DNA from: Kofleriaceae bacterium
Lineage (GTDB): Bacteria; Myxococcota_A; Polyangia; Haliangiales; Haliangiaceae
Direction of reading: 5' to 3'
Length of the DNA: 64,000 bases
NCBI GenBank assembly: GCA_020633495.1
Contig: JACKDR010000021.1
Location: 82,386 to 146,385 of the forward strand
In this document: positions 62,198 through 64,000 of the stretch, in pieces
Numbering within the stretch: the first letter of the stretch is position 1
Layout of the letters: each line of letters begins with the position of its first letter
Notes under the pieces: model-generated
Seen by the model: only the letters and a program-made list of their open reading frames with translations
What the model was told of the DNA's origin: nothing
Database searches by the model: none
Made by a program: the position numbers and the translations under genes

Positions 62198-63441
62198 CCG
62201 CCGCGACCGGCGCGGGCGCCAGCTCCAGGCTCGGCGGAGCTGCCACGGGTGCGGGCGGAGCCGCCACGGGCGCAGGCCGCCGCGGGCGCGGCCTCGGCCG
62301 CCGCCGCGGCGTCGAAGCCGACCTCGTTGCCGAAGTCGACGACGTCGGGAGCCTGGGGCTCGAGGTTGCGTGCCAGCGCCAGCAGGCGCCGCGCGCGATC
62401 CAGGTCGCCGAGCTGCTTCCACGCCACCATGCCGGCCTGGAGCGCGACGTACAGCTGCTCCTCGCCGCCGAGGTGATCGACGACGCGCTCGGCGAGCTCG
62501 ACCAGCGTCTCCCACTCGCCGCGATCGCCCTGCACCTGCTTGAGCAGCGTGAACGCGGCGACCACCGAGCGCACCGCGCCCGGCGCGGCGCCGTTGGCGG
62601 CGACCGAGTGCAGCGCGCGCACGAAGAAGCGCGCGCCGCGATCGCGATCCTTGAACCGCTGGATCCACTCGAGCGCGAAGTCGCGATAGCGCGCGGCCCG
62701 GGTCGCCGGATCGGGCGCCGCGAGGGCGCGCCGCTCGTGGTGCGCCTCGAGATCGTCCCAGCGCTCCTTGCGCGCCAGCAGCGCCTCGTACATCAGGTTG
62801 CCGGACGGCTCGTCGAGGTTGAGATCGAGCAGGCGCTCGAGCAGCTTCTCGAGCCGCGCGTCGTCGGGTCGCTCGGCGCGCATGATGCGCGCCGCCCGCA
62901 ACAGGACGCGGGTCCCCATCGCGGCGTCGACCTTCTCGGCCTCACCGGTGAGCCGCTCGACCTCGTCCTCGAAGAACTCGGGGTCGTACTCGAGCGCCGC
63001 CATCGCGTCCTTGACGCGCCAGGCATCCGGGGTCTTCTCGAGCGCGCTCTGCAGGAACGGCTCGGCCTTGTCGCGCTGGCCGCTGTCGAGCAGCGCCTCG
63101 CCGACGATCGCCGCGAGGTCGACCGCGGCGGCCGGGCTTCGCAGCTCCATCTCGCCGAGCTTGGCGACCATCTCGTGTCGACCCAGCTCGCCGTAGACCT
63201 CGCGCGCGCGCGTGAGCGCCTTGAGGTTGTCCGGATGGAGCTTCCAGGCGCGCTGGTACAACCCGAGCGCGCGTTCGCGCTCCGGGATGACCTCCTCGGT
63301 CAGCTCGGCCAGCTGATACAGCTGTTCCGACTGTTCCGACTTGTCGCCGGCCTGCTCCAGTTCCTTCTCGAGCTCGTCGATCGCTGCGGCCCAGTCGCGA
63401 GACCGGCGTAGGCGTTCCCTGAACAGCGTGCGCGTATCCAT

Positions 63442-63746
63442 CTGCGGTCTATCCTCCCGCATTCGCAGGGAAAGTCCCCGTCCCTTCCCAGTCGGCTCGT
63501 TTTAACACGGCCTTGCGCGGGATCACATGGGGGGACGCGGCAATTCGCTAGGGGAAACGGGTAGCTAACAGGTGGGCCCGGGGTCTGCAGGTCGTACCCC
63601 GTCGGGCCCTCCACACGGCCGCATCGGGGGCCGTCACCCCGAAACGGCGAACGGGCCCGACAGGGAGGCCCGTTTCGACGAAAACGCTGCGGTCAGTCGG
63701 TCGCGGCGGGCCGTGACCAGCCCGCCGCGCCCACCGGCCGCGCGCC
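63442..63746. other. Intergenic region with hairpin
   Basis: A 305-base gap without a gene. It contains an inverted repeat AACGGGCC / GGCCCGTT (63650-63657, 63667-63674) that could terminate the upstream minus-strand TPR-like gene, although neither strand shows a T-run. Toward 63.5 kb an AT-richer stretch (CGTTTTAACACGG) is the likeliest place for the giant gene's promoter; no full consensus was found. Confidence 0.4.
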
Positions 63747-64000
63747 TCACATCTGGCGCGCCATGATGTCCATGAGCGTCTTCGAGGCGATCCCCTTCGA
63801 GAACTCGTCCTTGGCGTTCTTCTGGAAGTCCTCGAGGTCGCTCTTGGCCTTGGTGTACAGGGCCGTCTTCTCGGTCTTGCTGGTCGAGCCCTCGGCCTTC
63901 TTGAAGTAGGCGAGCCCGCGCATGTACTTGGCGCGGTTCTGGCTCTTGTCGCGGTCGATCGCGTCCGTGTACTCGTCGATCGCCTTGTCGACCTCGCCCT
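63747..64000 (-). CDS. TPR-like protein, C-terminal part (runs off window)
   Basis: The last 83 residues of a minus-strand gene whose 5' part lies beyond the window. The frame reads GEVDKAIDEYTDAIDRDKSQ NRAKYMRGLAYFKKAEG, then a charged helix and DEFSKGIASKTLMDIMARQM before the stop at 63747-63749. 'A-I-x-x-Y-x-x-A-I-x-x-D...A-x-Y-x-R-G-x-A-Y' is a TPR unit. It lies directly upstream of the giant TPR gene in the same direction, so the two may be related in function. Confidence 0.7.
   Translation of the reverse strand, partial: GEVDKAIDEYTDAIDRDKSQNRAKYMRGLAYFKKAEGSTSKTEKTALYTKAKSDLEDFQKNAKDEFSKGIASKTLMDIMARQM

Overview
The window is very GC-rich DNA whose gene content points to a myxobacterium-type (Myxococcota) genome, probably near Haliangium/Kofleriaceae. 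Supporting features are a MYXO-CTERM-like sorting tail on a trypsin-like protease, an OmcA/MtrC-type decaheme lipoprotein, a giant TPR protein, many small lipoproteins, a free-standing sigma-54 activator and an extracellular contractile injection system (eCIS). The placement is inferred from content only; no rRNA or marker gene is present.

Layout. 0.1-3.7 kb: a divergent epimerase/LysR pair, a frameshifted small membrane protein, a YfcF-like glutathione transferase and a YXWGXW-repeat protein. 4.1-7.9 kb: an operon of a decaheme c-type cytochrome lipoprotein and a parvulin-type peptidyl-prolyl isomerase lipoprotein. 8.0-35.5 kb: a 22-gene minus-strand eCIS operon, almost every junction a 4-base ATGA/GTGA overlap. 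Read from its promoter it encodes a DUF4255 (Pvc16-like) protein, a carboxypeptidase-regulatory-like protein, sheath/tube pair A, sheath/tube pair B, a 61-residue Pvc6-sized protein, a LysM adaptor, gpD, a gpV spike, gp25, two gpJ baseplate proteins, gpI fused to a propeller-like domain, three paralogues of an undescribed family, a small unknown, a broken tape-measure-like gene, an AAA+ ATPase, a 971-residue candidate cargo toxin and a probable immunity protein. Upstream lie a -24/-12 promoter, an 18-bp tandem array, a (CACGC)9 tract and an orphan GAFTGA-containing activator, which together form a coherent sigma-54 control module.

37-51.7 kb: MsrB, a seven-heme cytochrome, two divergent GT87-type membrane glycosyltransferases, a GT39-TPR fusion, a steroid 5-alpha-reductase-like membrane enzyme, four small secreted or anchored proteins, the trypsin-like protease, an 11-unit array of 51-bp palindromic repeats, a tRNA-Leu(CAG) with clear promoter and terminator, an FHA-GAF-adenylate cyclase and an M50-like membrane protein. 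51.8-63.4 kb: one giant TPR gene (about 3,890 residues if its frame is repaired). The window ends inside another TPR-like gene.

Caveat: single-base frame breaks occur in at least six genes (near 2.45, 14.15-14.94, 21.8, 51.1 and 62.2-62.3 kb, probably also 46.7 kb), always in extreme-GC tracts with coding sense continuing in another frame. Most look like consensus indel errors; the tape-measure-like gene has about five and could be truly decayed.
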